Position numbers and translations under genes: made by a program | The notes under the pieces: model-generated | The model's input: the letters and a program-made list of their open reading frames with translations, nothing else | The model's database searches: none | What the model was told of the DNA's origin: nothing | From: an uncultured Saprospiraceae bacterium | Lineage (GTDB): Bacteria > Bacteroidota > Bacteroidia > Chitinophagales > Saprospiraceae | Direction: 5' to 3' | Assembly: GCA_937961455.1 (NCBI GenBank) | Contig: CALGNN010000021.1 | Span: 1 to 64,000, forward strand | Length of the DNA: 64,000 nt | Shown: positions 26,501 through 33,765 of the stretch, piece after piece | Position numbering within the stretch: position 1 is the stretch's first letter | Layout: every line of letters begins with the position of its first letter

Positions 26501-27811
26501 ATATTGTCCCGTCCATGTTACATTACCAACCGTACCATCTTCAATTAAAACCTCATAAAAACCAGGTCCATCTGCTGCACACTCAAAGGTAATATTAGGT
26601 ATAGGCAAGGCCGAACTAGCCAAGCATTGTGTGTTGTCAGCATATATGGTGATATCGCCAGGGAAAGAAATACTTGGCCCAGCACTTTCAACTTTGATTA
26701 TTTGTATGTGATTCAAAACTTCGTTGGCACACCAATCAAAAATTGTCCAATTTCTTAATACTTTATAGCTTGCTCCACAAAGTGGTAATACGGTATCTTC
26801 GTATACTACAGCAATGTTATCACAAAGTGCACCACCTGGTTCACCTGTCTCTTCTACATCTGGATATTCATTTCCATTTGTATCCCAACTACCATTACAA
26901 GCTAAAGGATCCAATCCTTGCCCATCATAATTTGGAGGTAATACAACGTCAGTAAGATCTCTTTTTAGTATAAATATGGTATCGTCACACATATCTTCAT
27001 TTCCATAACTATCTGTTACTGTCCATGTTCTGTAAATGATACTCACATAATCAGGATCAGCACATCCTAGATCTACTATATTATCTTCATATTCAATCGT
27101 AAAGTTTCCACAAGCATCTCCGCCACCTGGAGCAGGAGGAACATCTGCACCTGGAGTAGGATCTTGTTCACAACCAATAGTGTAAGAAGAACATTCTAAT
27201 TCTGGTGGCAGTTTATCTTCAACTAGGACATAACCCCAACAACTAATCCCAGAATCTGGATCAATTACTGAAATACTTATAAGTTGACCAATATGATCCA
27301 TATTTACGATTGCTGGCTCACCGGTATCTGTGAATACCACCAAATAATTATCGTAGCAACCATAGGGTCCACCTTCGAGAATCATGTCTGCAGTGATTGT
27401 CGTTTCGCAATCAGGACCTAGGCTTATGTTTACTTGTCCATTACAAGCTAAAGAGTTTGAACTTGGAACAAATCCATTGATCGTTACATTGACATCACAA
27501 GTAGCTACATTACCAGAAAAATCTGCAGTAGAGAAAGTAACAATAGTTGTACCTATTGGGTAGTTTCCTGATGCATCTGCACCCATATCATCTGCATAGA
27601 TGGAATTGTTAGTAATGGCAATGGCACAAGTCCCACTAAAACTAGCTGTTAGCAATGAAGGAACAATGTATTCCTCACATTCACCTGGACCAAGATCTAC
27701 CACAACATCAGCAGGACATGTAATCGCACAAGATTGTGCATTCAATTGCACTGTCTGCATGAGGAATATTACACTACTAAGAATGTAAAGAAAAGTATAC
27801 TTTTTAAGCAT
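23555..27811 (-). CDS. giant secreted HYR-type protein with dockerin-like repeats and T9SS sorting domain, 1418 aa
   Basis: ATG 27811 gives a clean signal peptide (MLKKYTFLYILSSVIFLMQT...NAQ). The in-frame codons back to 27904 add nothing plausible. Residues ~30-1000 are repeated, Cys-rich, beta-sandwich HYR/Ig-like modules (repeated 'APTIVCPPNVTFDC'-type and 'CGN' motifs). About 1005-1075 is a prealbumin-like module (FAGDVYTEMNEPLSNVSIYL). About 1075-1170 holds dockerin-type repeats (TLDLVGIQKHLLG; DANNSSTISAIDIVEIRKLILG split around a loop; DVNNSAAVNLTD). About 1175-1320 resembles a cohesin-like sandwich. The final ~80 residues are a T9SS type A sorting domain (YQNEPNPF...YEVKS). It is probably a surface adhesin or matrix protein (inference). 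Confidence 0.85.
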   Translation of the reverse strand: MLKKYTFLYILSSVIFLMQTVQLNAQSCAITCPADVVVDLGPGECEEYIVPSLLTASFSGTCAIAITNNSIYADDMGADASGNYPIGTTIVTFSTADFSGNVATCDVNVTINGFVPSSNSLACNGQVNISLGPDCETTITADMILEGGPYGCYDNYLVVFTDTGEPAIVNMDHIGQLISISVIDPDSGISCWGYVLVEDKLPPELECSSYTIGCEQDPTPGADVPPAPGGGDACGNFTIEYEDNIVDLGCADPDYVSIIYRTWTVTDSYGNEDMCDDTIFILKRDLTDVVLPPNYDGQGLDPLACNGSWDTNGNEYPDVEETGEPGGALCDNIAVVYEDTVLPLCGASYKVLRNWTIFDWCANEVLNHIQIIKVESAGPSISFPGDITIYADNTQCLASSALPIPNITFECAADGPGFYEVLIEDGTVGNVTWTGQYYVVSDLPIGQHTVWYKAYDECGNTDVTGNGGVGGPNGGPAITDIVITVLDNSPPIAVCEGHTVVSLTNDGIAAIPAYTFDDGSFDNCNDVYFKVRRMDTGSCDGANGDDDSVGGYQEYFDDEIHFCCADIGSSVMVQFRVYDKDPGLGPIHPNWEETNVNHYTTCMVEVTVQDKTAPTIVCPPNVTFDCDDVIDLTDLEDPYSANYGGAPFVNDNCSADLSVQVFDNRVCGLSPTDNNGNPLPAIQRYITASDGNGSNTCIQNIFVIDSNPFSGNNINWPDDIDVGCMSGIDPEDLPSYAAYPDYTESGCGQIAVSYEDQAFYYVDGVCAKILRTWTVLDWCQFDQSNPNAGGIWEYTQVIKVVNSTAPTFTECSDVNVISTGDCQSTVELSALAVDDCDGDNIEYTWVIDANSDGSPDFFGNGNTVTDTYPFGTHTITFTATDQCGNESSCSYDFSVGDVKKPTPVCLTGLSTVVMPTTGAVTIWANDFESGSSFDDCTPYDQLRFSFSEDVNDTGFTISCADIEDGQSQTFDVEIWVTDLAGNQDFCMSSLLVVDNDDVCPDMVSNIITFAGDVYTEMNEPLSNVSIYLSSSQLNTGNTIYTTDETGVYAYTNMPLGYDYQVAPYKDIDYLNGVTTLDLVGIQKHLLGIEYLSTPYKMIAADANNSSTISAIDIVEIRKLILGITNDFPNNYSWRFVTSETEFINHLQPWPFQENYQYNNVTQSFLNGDFVAVKIGDVNNSAAVNLTDLEDRGGLNTSMFTIKDQMIEAGKTYTIDFEARDFEEIIGFQYTLSLDGAVFNKAQANAIDFNESNYAFLTENVMTASWNDIKASKKENGEVLFSINITASSSGMLSNMMRMHSDITAAEAYTSNNEQNTIDINFEGIKTPETVASFELYQNEPNPFVSYTNIGFNLAQEGTVELHVYDVSGKIVLSKTNDFDKGYNEFFLQEHEIDAAGIFYYEVKSNEFSAVKKMIKAID

Positions 27812-28437
27812 TTGCTCTGAGTTTAATATGTTCAAGACTTCATGGGGAGAAGTCAACAGTCTAATACTGCATAAAATGTACCAAAAAGGATTGATGCTTT
27901 CCAATCCTAGGAGTTACTTGTTGAACCCTAAAAGTAAAAAGTTTTTGAATTCATACAAAGTATTGATATACAATTATTTAAGCAAGTAAATCCCAATATG
28001 TTCAGTTCTATAATTAATTGAAAAAAAAGATAAGAATTTGGATAGAAATTACAGATTATCAAAATGATTAATCTAAACACTTGATAATTAGATTATATAT
28101 TTAACTATATGATTTATAGAAATAAATAGATGATAAATTTTACATATATATATAATTCAGATGTATTAGGAGTGAGTTTAGATATTTTGAAGGAAATATT
28201 GTCCTCAAAAAAAGCTGAAAAATTATTTTTACAGAAAATGGAGATTTACAGAAATCGTATAGCATACTTGAAATTTTGGAAATATTTCAATGATTGAGCA
28301 GCTAGTTCAAAGAAATGGAAAATGATCATTCAAGCACCCTACTTTGCTTTCAACTAAATGCTAAAGTGTAAACTTGTGTGAAGCTAAAGATGGGTCTGAA
28401 TTGATGGTAACATCTTGCACAAATTACGCTATAAAAT
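27812..28437. other. long AT-rich intergenic region, no gene seen
   Basis: The region upstream of the giant HYR gene and downstream of the tRNA terminator is very AT-rich, with homopolymer and TATA runs (for example 28142-28155). I find no credible ORF or RNA fold. It must hold the promoter of the HYR gene, but I cannot pin the element down. Confidence 0.4.
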
Positions 28438-28474
28438 AAAAAACCCTAAATAGCGATCTTACAACTATTTAGGG
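28438..28474 (-). terminator. intrinsic terminator of tRNA-Arg
   Basis: CCCTAAATAG (28444-28453) and CTATTTAGGG (28465-28474) form a perfect 10-bp stem with an 11-base loop. On the minus strand a T-run (plus A run 28438-28443) follows it, 8 bases after the tRNA 3' end. Confidence 0.9.
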
Positions 28475-28481
28475 AGAAAAA

Positions 28482-28558
28482 TGGTGATCCCTTCAGGACT
28501 CGAACCTGAAACCTGCTGCTTAGAAGGCAGCTGCTCTATCCAGTTGAGCTAAGGGACC
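28482..28558 (-). tRNA. tRNA-Arg (anticodon TCT)
   Basis: The 77-nt cloverleaf includes an encoded CCA (plus-strand TGG 28482-28484). The acceptor stem is GGTCCCT/AGGGATC (one G-U pair). The anticodon loop is CTTCTAA on a GCTGC/GCAGC stem, and the T arm is TCAGG-TTCGAGT-CCTGA. The anticodon TCT reads AGA/AGG arginine codons, AGA being frequent in this AT-rich genome. Confidence 0.95.
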
Positions 28559-28718
28559 TTTAAAAATTCGAATGCAAAGATAAACTTTATTAAATTTTAG
28601 CAAACGCTAATTGAAAATAATTGATCATCAATTCATAAAAAGATTCAAGATTGATTTTGTCAAAATCATTCACTTTAATTAACTTAAGTTAATTATAAAC
28701 CATTTTATACTAAACACG

Positions 28719-29213
28719 ATGAGAACACTCCTTTTAACTACTTTCTGCCTCTTCTTCTATCACCTATCTTTCGCTGTCAATCCTAATATAATTTCTGATA
28801 GCGAGGTCGGTTTGAGTAATATGGACTTGATTGCTAAAAAATATTCAAGCACGGATATTTTGCAATTAAATGCAAGAAAATTCAAAAAGGCAACCCATAG
28901 AAAATTCAAATTAAAGGATCGAATATGTCTGCACATTTCAAAAATTGAGATTGCAAAAGCCATAAAACAAGGAAAATCAGAAGAAGAAATTCAAGCTCTT
29001 GTAGCAGCAACCGATGACAACAGTCAACATTGGTTAGCTTTTTTACTAGGTTTTGCCTTAGGCGTAATGGGTGTATTGATATGTTATCTAGTTGATGACT
29101 TTAAACCACATACAAATTATGCTTGGTATGGCTTTGGTTCTAGATTCGTTTTAGCCATACTTTTTTACGTGGTATATTTTATCTTGATACTGGGTGTGTA
29201 TCAAATATTTTAA
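28719..29213 (+). CDS. small exported protein with two C-terminal membrane helices, 164 aa
   Basis: The signal peptide (MRTLLLTTFCLFFYHLSFAV) is followed by ~80 residues rich in Lys/Arg (KARKFKKATHRKFKLKDR region). Two hydrophobic helices then follow (about 104-123, HWLAFLLGFALGVMGVLICYL; and 140-163). The same order of signal peptide, basic stretch and C-terminal helices occurs in the 30410-30817 gene, so they may be distant paralogues. I know no function for this type, which is common in Bacteroidota. Confidence 0.65.
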   Translation: MRTLLLTTFCLFFYHLSFAVNPNIISDSEVGLSNMDLIAKKYSSTDILQLNARKFKKATHRKFKLKDRICLHISKIEIAKAIKQGKSEEEIQALVAATDDNSQHWLAFLLGFALGVMGVLICYLVDDFKPHTNYAWYGFGSRFVLAILFYVVYFILILGVYQIF

Positions 29214-29223
29214 TTAAAGAGTT

Positions 29224-29262
29224 ATAAAAGTTAGATGCCATTCGTTAGCATCTAACTTTTAT
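29224..29262. terminator. bidirectional 15-bp hairpin terminator
   Basis: ATAAAAGTTAGATGC (29224-29238) pairs perfectly with GCATCTAACTTTTAT (29248-29262) around a 9-base loop. It lies 10 bases after the stop of the 28719 gene and before the converging 29290 gene, so it can serve both. Confidence 0.85.
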
Positions 29263-29289
29263 TTAGTAATTAAGTATTTTGACCATGCT

Positions 29290-29517
29290 TTAAATTATCA
29301 TTACAATTTCGTACATGATATAAGTGATTAAGGCGATTGCTATAAGTCCCTTATAATCGATATATCTGGTTTTAACAGGCTTTTTAATACTGACATAGTC
29401 TTCTTTAATGTCAGTAAAATTTTTGTAATTAAGCTCTTGCTTTACAAGCTTCATTTCTCTTATTCGTCTTTGCTGTCTTTGTGTCTCAAAAACTCCTCCG
29501 TAGGCACTAATTCCCAT
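29290..29517 (-). CDS. small single-helix membrane protein, 75 aa
   Basis: An ATG at 29517 opens 75 codons. The N-terminal ~55 residues are hydrophilic and basic (RQQRRIREMKLVKQELNYK). A single C-terminal helix follows (GLIAIALITYIMYEIVMII), so it could be a tail-anchored protein. A fitting terminator hairpin lies just downstream at 29224-29262. No family is recognised, and the gene may be spurious. Confidence 0.5.
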   Translation of the reverse strand: MGISAYGGVFETQRQQRRIREMKLVKQELNYKNFTDIKEDYVSIKKPVKTRYIDYKGLIAIALITYIMYEIVMII

Positions 29518-29634
29518 AATGTATTCTTTTTAGTTCCTTAATAGTATATTCAAATAATCTTCGATATTCCATTCCTTTCGATAAAGGGATAAAAATTTCA
29601 GATTAAAGAATTATTATTGTTTCAATGAGAATCC

Positions 29635-30309
29635 ATGAGTAAAAAAGTTGCTATAAACCCTGAGTGGTACGAGGTCCTTAAAGGAGAATTTGATAAGGAG
29701 TACTTTCAAAGCTTACGACAATTCTTGAAAGAAGAAAAGAAAGCTTCAAAGAAAATCTACCCTCCAGGCCCTTTAATTTTCAATGCTTTTGAAATGACTC
29801 CATACTCAAAAGTTAAGGTGGTGATCATCGGACAAGACCCTTATCATAATCCAGGCGAGGCTATGGGCTTATGTTTTTCTGTCCCCAAATCTTGCAAGGT
29901 GCCACCTTCTTTAAAAAATATCTATAAGGAACTTGCTCGAAGTACAGACTTTGAAATACCTGGTCATGGAGATCTTAGTTTGTGGGCGGCGCAAGGGGTT
30001 TTTCTTTTAAATGCTATGCTTACAGTAGAACATAAAAAAGCGGGATCACATCGTAAGATTGGCTGGCAAAATTTTACCGATGCTGTAATTAAATTGTTGT
30101 CTGACTCTAAGGAAGGTGTAGTATTTCTACTTTGGGGTAATTTTGCAAAATCTAAGAAAGATCTAATTGATACAGAAAAGCATTTGGTTTTAGAGTCGGT
30201 GCACCCTTCTCCTCTTGCTGGTGGCAAATTTCATGGGAATGATCATTTTGTCAAGACCAATGCGTTTTTAGAATCTAAAAATCAAGCTAAAATTAATTGG
30301 CAGAATTAA
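29635..30309 (+). CDS. ung: uracil-DNA glycosylase, 224 aa
   Basis: It removes uracil from DNA as the first step of base excision repair. The family 1 motifs are all present: the catalytic GQDPYHNPGEAMGLCFSVP (Asp about residue 68), the uracil-binding LLNAMLTV segment, and the minor-groove loop HPSPLAGG (about 188-195). The length is normal for the family. It stands alone between small membrane-protein genes. Confidence 0.97.
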   Translation: MSKKVAINPEWYEVLKGEFDKEYFQSLRQFLKEEKKASKKIYPPGPLIFNAFEMTPYSKVKVVIIGQDPYHNPGEAMGLCFSVPKSCKVPPSLKNIYKELARSTDFEIPGHGDLSLWAAQGVFLLNAMLTVEHKKAGSHRKIGWQNFTDAVIKLLSDSKEGVVFLLWGNFAKSKKDLIDTEKHLVLESVHPSPLAGGKFHGNDHFVKTNAFLESKNQAKINWQN

Positions 30310-30409
30310 ATTTCAAACGCCTATTATTTATTTCATTAATATGTTAGGTCTTTATTTTTTTGTTTAAATTGAGGTGGAAAAATTATTATCTCCTTAAAAA
30401 ATATAACTG

Positions 30410-30817
30410 ATGAAAATTAAATTTCTACTCTTTTTTGGTTTGTTTTTCCTTGGCTTGCAAACCAGTTATGCTATTCCAAAAGAAAAGGATATGCTACAAG
30501 TTGACAAATCTCAATTTGTAAGTTTTGAAGACATCGCGAAAGCTGATGTAGTTCTAGACAAAAAAGCCATTAAGCGACAACAAAAAGCAACTAAACGATA
30601 TAACAAAGTCAAGAATCTATTAGCCAAAGCTAATATCGATTTAGACGATGAAGTTGAGAAGTGGATGTGGTTTTGGATTTTTGGATGGGGAGCAGCTATT
30701 GCGCTTTCCATAGTAGCAGCTATTATTGGCTCAGTAATTATTTCTGCAATTGCGAGCTTAGTAGGATTAGCTGGAACAGTTTGTTTAGTACTTTGGCTGG
30801 TTAAGAAATTTGCTTAA
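30410..30817 (+). CDS. small exported protein with C-terminal hydrophobic region, 135 aa
   Basis: A signal peptide (MKIKFLLFFGLFFLGLQTSYA) is followed by a basic helical stretch (KKAIKRQQKATKRYNKVKNLL). Two glycine/alanine-rich membrane helices follow (about 84-106 and 108-132). It resembles the 164-aa product at 28719 in layout but not clearly in sequence. Function unknown. A bidirectional terminator follows 18 bases after the stop. Confidence 0.65.
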   Translation: MKIKFLLFFGLFFLGLQTSYAIPKEKDMLQVDKSQFVSFEDIAKADVVLDKKAIKRQQKATKRYNKVKNLLAKANIDLDDEVEKWMWFWIFGWGAAIALSIVAAIIGSVIISAIASLVGLAGTVCLVLWLVKKFA

Positions 30818-30834
30818 GCATAACTAGATAAGAT

Positions 30835-30873
30835 AAAAAAAAGACCGCTTCAATGAGAAGTGGTCTTTTTTTA
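30835..30873. terminator. bidirectional terminator between the 30410 gene and the oxidase operon
   Basis: AAGACC-G-CTTC (30841-30851) and GAAG-T-GGTCTT (30857-30867) pair around AATGA with one internal mismatch. A-run before and T-run after make it usable on both strands. It closes the long minus-strand respiratory operon as well as the plus-strand gene. Confidence 0.85.
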
Positions 30874-30917
30874 TGTCTTATACTCAATATATTTTTAGAC
30901 TACATATTACATTACCA

Positions 30918-31184
30918 TTAGTATGAATCACTTAATTCTGCTTCCTCCACCCGCTTCTTATTTTTAACATACAAGAATGCCATCGTAGCTACAATCGTAT
31001 ATGGCGCGGCTAGCATAAATAAGATTCCAGCATTTAAACCTTTACCAGCTGTACCTCCACTTTTTAGATTTGATTCTGCAGACATTCTACACATAGGACA
31101 TTGTGCTTGAATTTCGACTGTTGTGGTCTGCAAGGCGAATAGTAAGGAGAACGCAATTACAATTTTCTGAAGCTTTTTTTTCAT
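30918..31184 (-). CDS. small membrane protein with CPMC motif, 88 aa
   Basis: The first ~27 residues form a signal-like helix (MKKKLQKIVIAFSLLFALQT). The exported segment QCPMCRMSAESNLKSGG follows and then a second helix (GILFMLAAPYTIVATMAFLYV) with a basic tail. The ATG at 31184 overlaps the TAA stop of the DUF420 gene by one base, so translation is coupled. The longer frame back to 31259 lies inside that gene. A thioredoxin-like or copper-binding use of CPMC (plus Met residues) would suit its place in the oxidase operon, but the fold is not thioredoxin-like and the function is unknown. Confidence 0.7.
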   Translation of the reverse strand: MKKKLQKIVIAFSLLFALQTTTVEIQAQCPMCRMSAESNLKSGGTAGKGLNAGILFMLAAPYTIVATMAFLYVKNKKRVEEAELSDSY

Positions 31185-31729
31185 TAGTAACAATCCTTTA
31201 GCATTAAATAAATCACTGGGCCGGTAATGGCTACATAGAGCCACAATGGAAAAACCCAACGCGCCATCTTTTTATGACGATCATATTGTTCTGTAAATGC
31301 TCTAATAAAGGTAAGAAATATAAATGGCAGGATGAGTCCAGCTAGAATGATATGACTTATCAATAGAAAGAAGTACAAATATCTGATGGCCCCTTCTTTA
31401 CAAAAAGCGGTCTCATCATTGGTGAAACGGTATAACAAATAAGAACAAAGAAAAATGAACGAAAGCACCATGGCTGTATAGATACTTTTGCGGTGCATGG
31501 ATACATTCCCGTTTTTAATAAAGTATAAAGCCATCATTAATATGAATGCCGTTACAGCATTGACCGATGAATGAAAAGCTGGAAGGTAGCTAAAATCGAT
31601 ATCTGTATGCCACTTCAAATTCTCATTTCCACTGACTACAACAGCAGCAAGAGCTAGTATACTTATAATGATACAAGCTACATTTAATTTTTTTTCTAAT
31701 GCTTTATTAGCTTCTAAACTTCTGGGCAT
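31184..31729 (-). CDS. DUF420-type membrane protein, 181 aa
   Basis: About five membrane helices are predicted. The pattern 'DFSYLPAFHSSVNAVTAFILM ... HRKSIYTAM ... SHIILAGLILPFIF' is that of DUF420 proteins. These are encoded in many haem-copper oxidase operons (related to CtaM of Firmicutes, which is needed for oxidase maturation). Its conserved His residues (in AFHS, MHRK, SHII) could touch haem or copper. It lies 4 bases after the cysteine-free protein gene and is followed by the 88-aa gene. Confidence 0.85.
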   Translation of the reverse strand: MPRSLEANKALEKKLNVACIIISILALAAVVVSGNENLKWHTDIDFSYLPAFHSSVNAVTAFILMMALYFIKNGNVSMHRKSIYTAMVLSFIFLCSYLLYRFTNDETAFCKEGAIRYLYFFLLISHIILAGLILPFIFLTFIRAFTEQYDRHKKMARWVFPLWLYVAITGPVIYLMLKDCY

Positions 31730-31733
31730 GAAT

Positions 31734-32279
31734 TTATTTTTCCTTTACCTTTTTTATTTTAATATCAGCTTTGGTTTCGTAGGGTAATAATAGCGCAGTG
31801 TGTTCTATCAACTTCGATAATTCCTTCATATTTAAAACATCATACTGCTTGCGAAGTTCATGTTTTGTGTCAAACAATAAGGCAAAATTTGTATAATCCT
31901 CCTTAGATGACTTCATTGTGCCACGATGAACCGTGTAGAGATGCTTCTTCATATCTTCAGGATAATACTTTCGCTCATTTACAGTGAGAATGATATTGTC
32001 ATTATCCGCGAATTGATCAGCAATATAACTTAGGTCTCGTAATGCTTTGGTATCATCCGTATCAAAGTATAGAATGATTTTGCCTTCAAGCGCTTTTATT
32101 AAAGTGGTATCGGCTTCTTGAGATATAAGAACAAGGTTTTTATCAACTTGACCTAAGTTTTCAAGTTCACTCTTGGTATTTACGTGCCACTCCTCTCCTT
32201 TTTTTAAATACATCCATGATACTAATGGAAAGATTACGATTAGAACAAAGACGGCAATAATGTTGAATCTACTCTTCAT
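31734..32279 (-). CDS. membrane-anchored protein in SCO position, without cysteines, 181 aa
   Basis: One N-terminal helix (NIIAVFVLIVIFPLVSWMYL) anchors a periplasmic ~155-residue domain. Alternating strands and helices suggest a thioredoxin-like fold (KIILYFDTDD; IILTVNERKYYP; TNFALLFDTKHELRKQYDV). In related Bacteroidota operons this place is taken by SCO1/SenC copper chaperones with a CxxxC motif. This protein has no cysteine at all, so it cannot be a normal SCO. It may be a decayed or repurposed relative. Assignment to the SCO family is inference from context and pattern. A hairpin (32284-32319) separates it from the subunit IV gene. Confidence 0.55.
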   Translation of the reverse strand: MKSRFNIIAVFVLIVIFPLVSWMYLKKGEEWHVNTKSELENLGQVDKNLVLISQEADTTLIKALEGKIILYFDTDDTKALRDLSYIADQFADNDNIILTVNERKYYPEDMKKHLYTVHRGTMKSSKEDYTNFALLFDTKHELRKQYDVLNMKELSKLIEHTALLLPYETKADIKIKKVKEK

Positions 32280-32283
32280 GCTA

Positions 32284-32319
32284 TAAAAAAAGCGAAGTAA
32301 AAACTCCGCTTCTTTTTTT
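32284..32319. terminator. terminator-like hairpin inside the oxidase operon
   Basis: AAGCG-A-AG (32290-32297) pairs with CT-C-CGCTT (32304-32311) around TAAAAA with one mismatch, and runs of T on both strands. Located between the subunit IV gene and the SCO-position gene, both read leftward. It may end most transcripts after the structural oxidase genes. Confidence 0.65.
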
Positions 32320-32320
32320 A

Positions 32321-32734
32321 TTAATAATTTTCTTTTAATTCAGGTAATTCAAGAAGCATCCCTTGGGGCTTCAAAGAATCGTCTACTACTTTTTCGTTAC
32401 GTTCTTTTACAACGTCTCTATTATTTCTCCATGCACTTCCTTCTTGAAAGAAGGCAATGATTCCCCACACTAATAAAAGTGTTGGCAGAAGCACAGTTTT
32501 TGCGAGTGCAGGTACTTCGTATTTCATGTGCATGAATTCGAAAACCACTAAATAGGCTTTTACGATACTCATTACAATCATTACTATTGCGATTAACCAT
32601 AAAGGAAAATGTACGCCTTTTATTAAATATCCTTTACCTAATAAGGCAAAAAGAACCTCAGCGATTGTTATTCCACCTAAGATTAAGATGGTCTTTAAGG
32701 CTAAACTTTTACTTTCTTCGTATGAATGTCCCAT
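32321..32734 (-). CDS. ctaF: cytochrome c oxidase subunit IV family protein, 137 aa
   Basis: Three membrane helices (about 14-34, 41-63, 77-95) are followed by a short hydrophilic tail. The 'VMSIVKAYLVVFEFMHMKYE' stretch is typical of prokaryotic COX4-type small subunits. It lies 19 bases downstream of a subunit III gene on the same strand. The subunit is thought to stabilise CuB during assembly in related oxidases. Confidence 0.85.
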   Translation of the reverse strand: MGHSYEESKSLALKTILILGGITIAEVLFALLGKGYLIKGVHFPLWLIAIVMIVMSIVKAYLVVFEFMHMKYEVPALAKTVLLPTLLLVWGIIAFFQEGSAWRNNRDVVKERNEKVVDDSLKPQGMLLELPELKENY

Positions 32735-32753
32735 GACGTTTAATATCTAATGT

Positions 32754-33749
32754 TTAAATAAGGTAGAATACAAGGAATACAAAAATCCACACTAAATCTA
32801 CAAAGTGCCAATAGAGTCCCATCTTCTCAACCATCTCATATTCATTTTTACGTTTTTCATATAAGCCACTGGCTACGTTCAACATAATAATGATTAGAAA
32901 TATTACTCCTGAAAGAACGTGAAATCCGTGAAATCCTGTAATAAAAAAGAAGAGCGCTCCAAAGGCTTTTGGACCAAACTGCTCCGTCTTTACCATTCCA
33001 TCTTCATCTCCTTCAGTTACCTTAAATTTTCTATGTATATATCCTCTTTCATCTACTGTTGCAAAAGGATAGTCTTTTGACTTTTCTAAATTATAAACAC
33101 CATAAGAATCTGCATGTCCTTCTTCATGATGCCCATCATCAGCATGGTCTCCGCCATGATCATCTGCATGGTCATCTCCATGTCCATGATCATCTGCATG
33201 AGCCATATGCATTAAATAACTTTCGCCTGCCTCAAAGGTTTCATTTGAAACTGTCCCATCTTTATTTAAATAGGCACCTGCAGCAGTGTGTGTACCAAAT
33301 GGATTGGTCGTTACTGACATATGCTCGCCCTTTATCAATGTCGTCCACTCCCATGCTTGACAACCCAAAAAGGCAGCTCCTCCAATAATGGTAAGAATCA
33401 TCCAAATAACTACACCTCTTTTATTTTCTCTTTTCCCTTCTTGTACTGCTCTCACCATAGTGAAAGAACTAAATAGCAGAACGAAGGTCATGATGGTTAC
33501 AAAAATAAGTGGTGCATTGTGAATTCCACCTGGTAAGGATTGAAATACAAAATCTGGAACTGGCCAGGTTGGCATACTTACTCTAAGTGTACCATAGGCA
33601 ATCAAAAATCCTGCAAATGTAAATGCATCCGACAATAAGAAATACCACATCATCAGCTTTCCATAGCTAGATTTCATTGGTGATTTCCCACCGTCCCAAA
33701 CTGCATTGCTATCTTCTACATGATGTGCTACTGCTGTATCTGAACCCAT
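32754..33749 (-). CDS. ctaE: cytochrome c oxidase subunit III with His/Asp-rich insertion, 331 aa
   Basis: This is a seven-helix-type subunit III. Early helices (MMWYFLLSDAFTFAGFLIAYG) and the late 'FFFITGFHGFHVLSGVIFLI' and 'YWHFVDLVWIFVFLVFYLI' blocks are canonical. Between the third and later helices lies an insertion (about residues 130-235). Its core is a His/Asp/Gly-rich run of ~40 residues (about 178-216, for example HADDHGHGDDHADDHG) that ordinary subunit III proteins lack. It could bind Cu, Zn or other divalent ions (inference). It follows a second, shorter subunit III gene by 16 bases. Confidence 0.9.
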   Translation of the reverse strand: MGSDTAVAHHVEDSNAVWDGGKSPMKSSYGKLMMWYFLLSDAFTFAGFLIAYGTLRVSMPTWPVPDFVFQSLPGGIHNAPLIFVTIMTFVLLFSSFTMVRAVQEGKRENKRGVVIWMILTIIGGAAFLGCQAWEWTTLIKGEHMSVTTNPFGTHTAAGAYLNKDGTVSNETFEAGESYLMHMAHADDHGHGDDHADDHGGDHADDGHHEEGHADSYGVYNLEKSKDYPFATVDERGYIHRKFKVTEGDEDGMVKTEQFGPKAFGALFFFITGFHGFHVLSGVIFLIIIMLNVASGLYEKRKNEYEMVEKMGLYWHFVDLVWIFVFLVFYLI

Positions 33750-33765
33750 GTTCTAAATATTTAAT

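Noticed and set aside
24505-26955. repeated segments within the giant HYR gene looked at as a possible repeat array or CRISPR
   Set aside because: The repeats are degenerate protein modules in one reading frame, with no constant repeat-spacer spacing.
27812-27904. 31-codon N-terminal extension of the HYR protein
   Set aside because: ATG 27811 begins directly with a standard signal peptide; the extension would place it internally.
28138-28160. TATATA run as a possible origin or AT-rich unwinding element
   Set aside because: No DnaA boxes, dnaA or gidA nearby; the whole gap is AT-rich.
33059-33388. 109-codon plus-strand frame rich in His and Leu
   Set aside because: Mirror image of the His/Asp-rich insertion of subunit III on the other strand.
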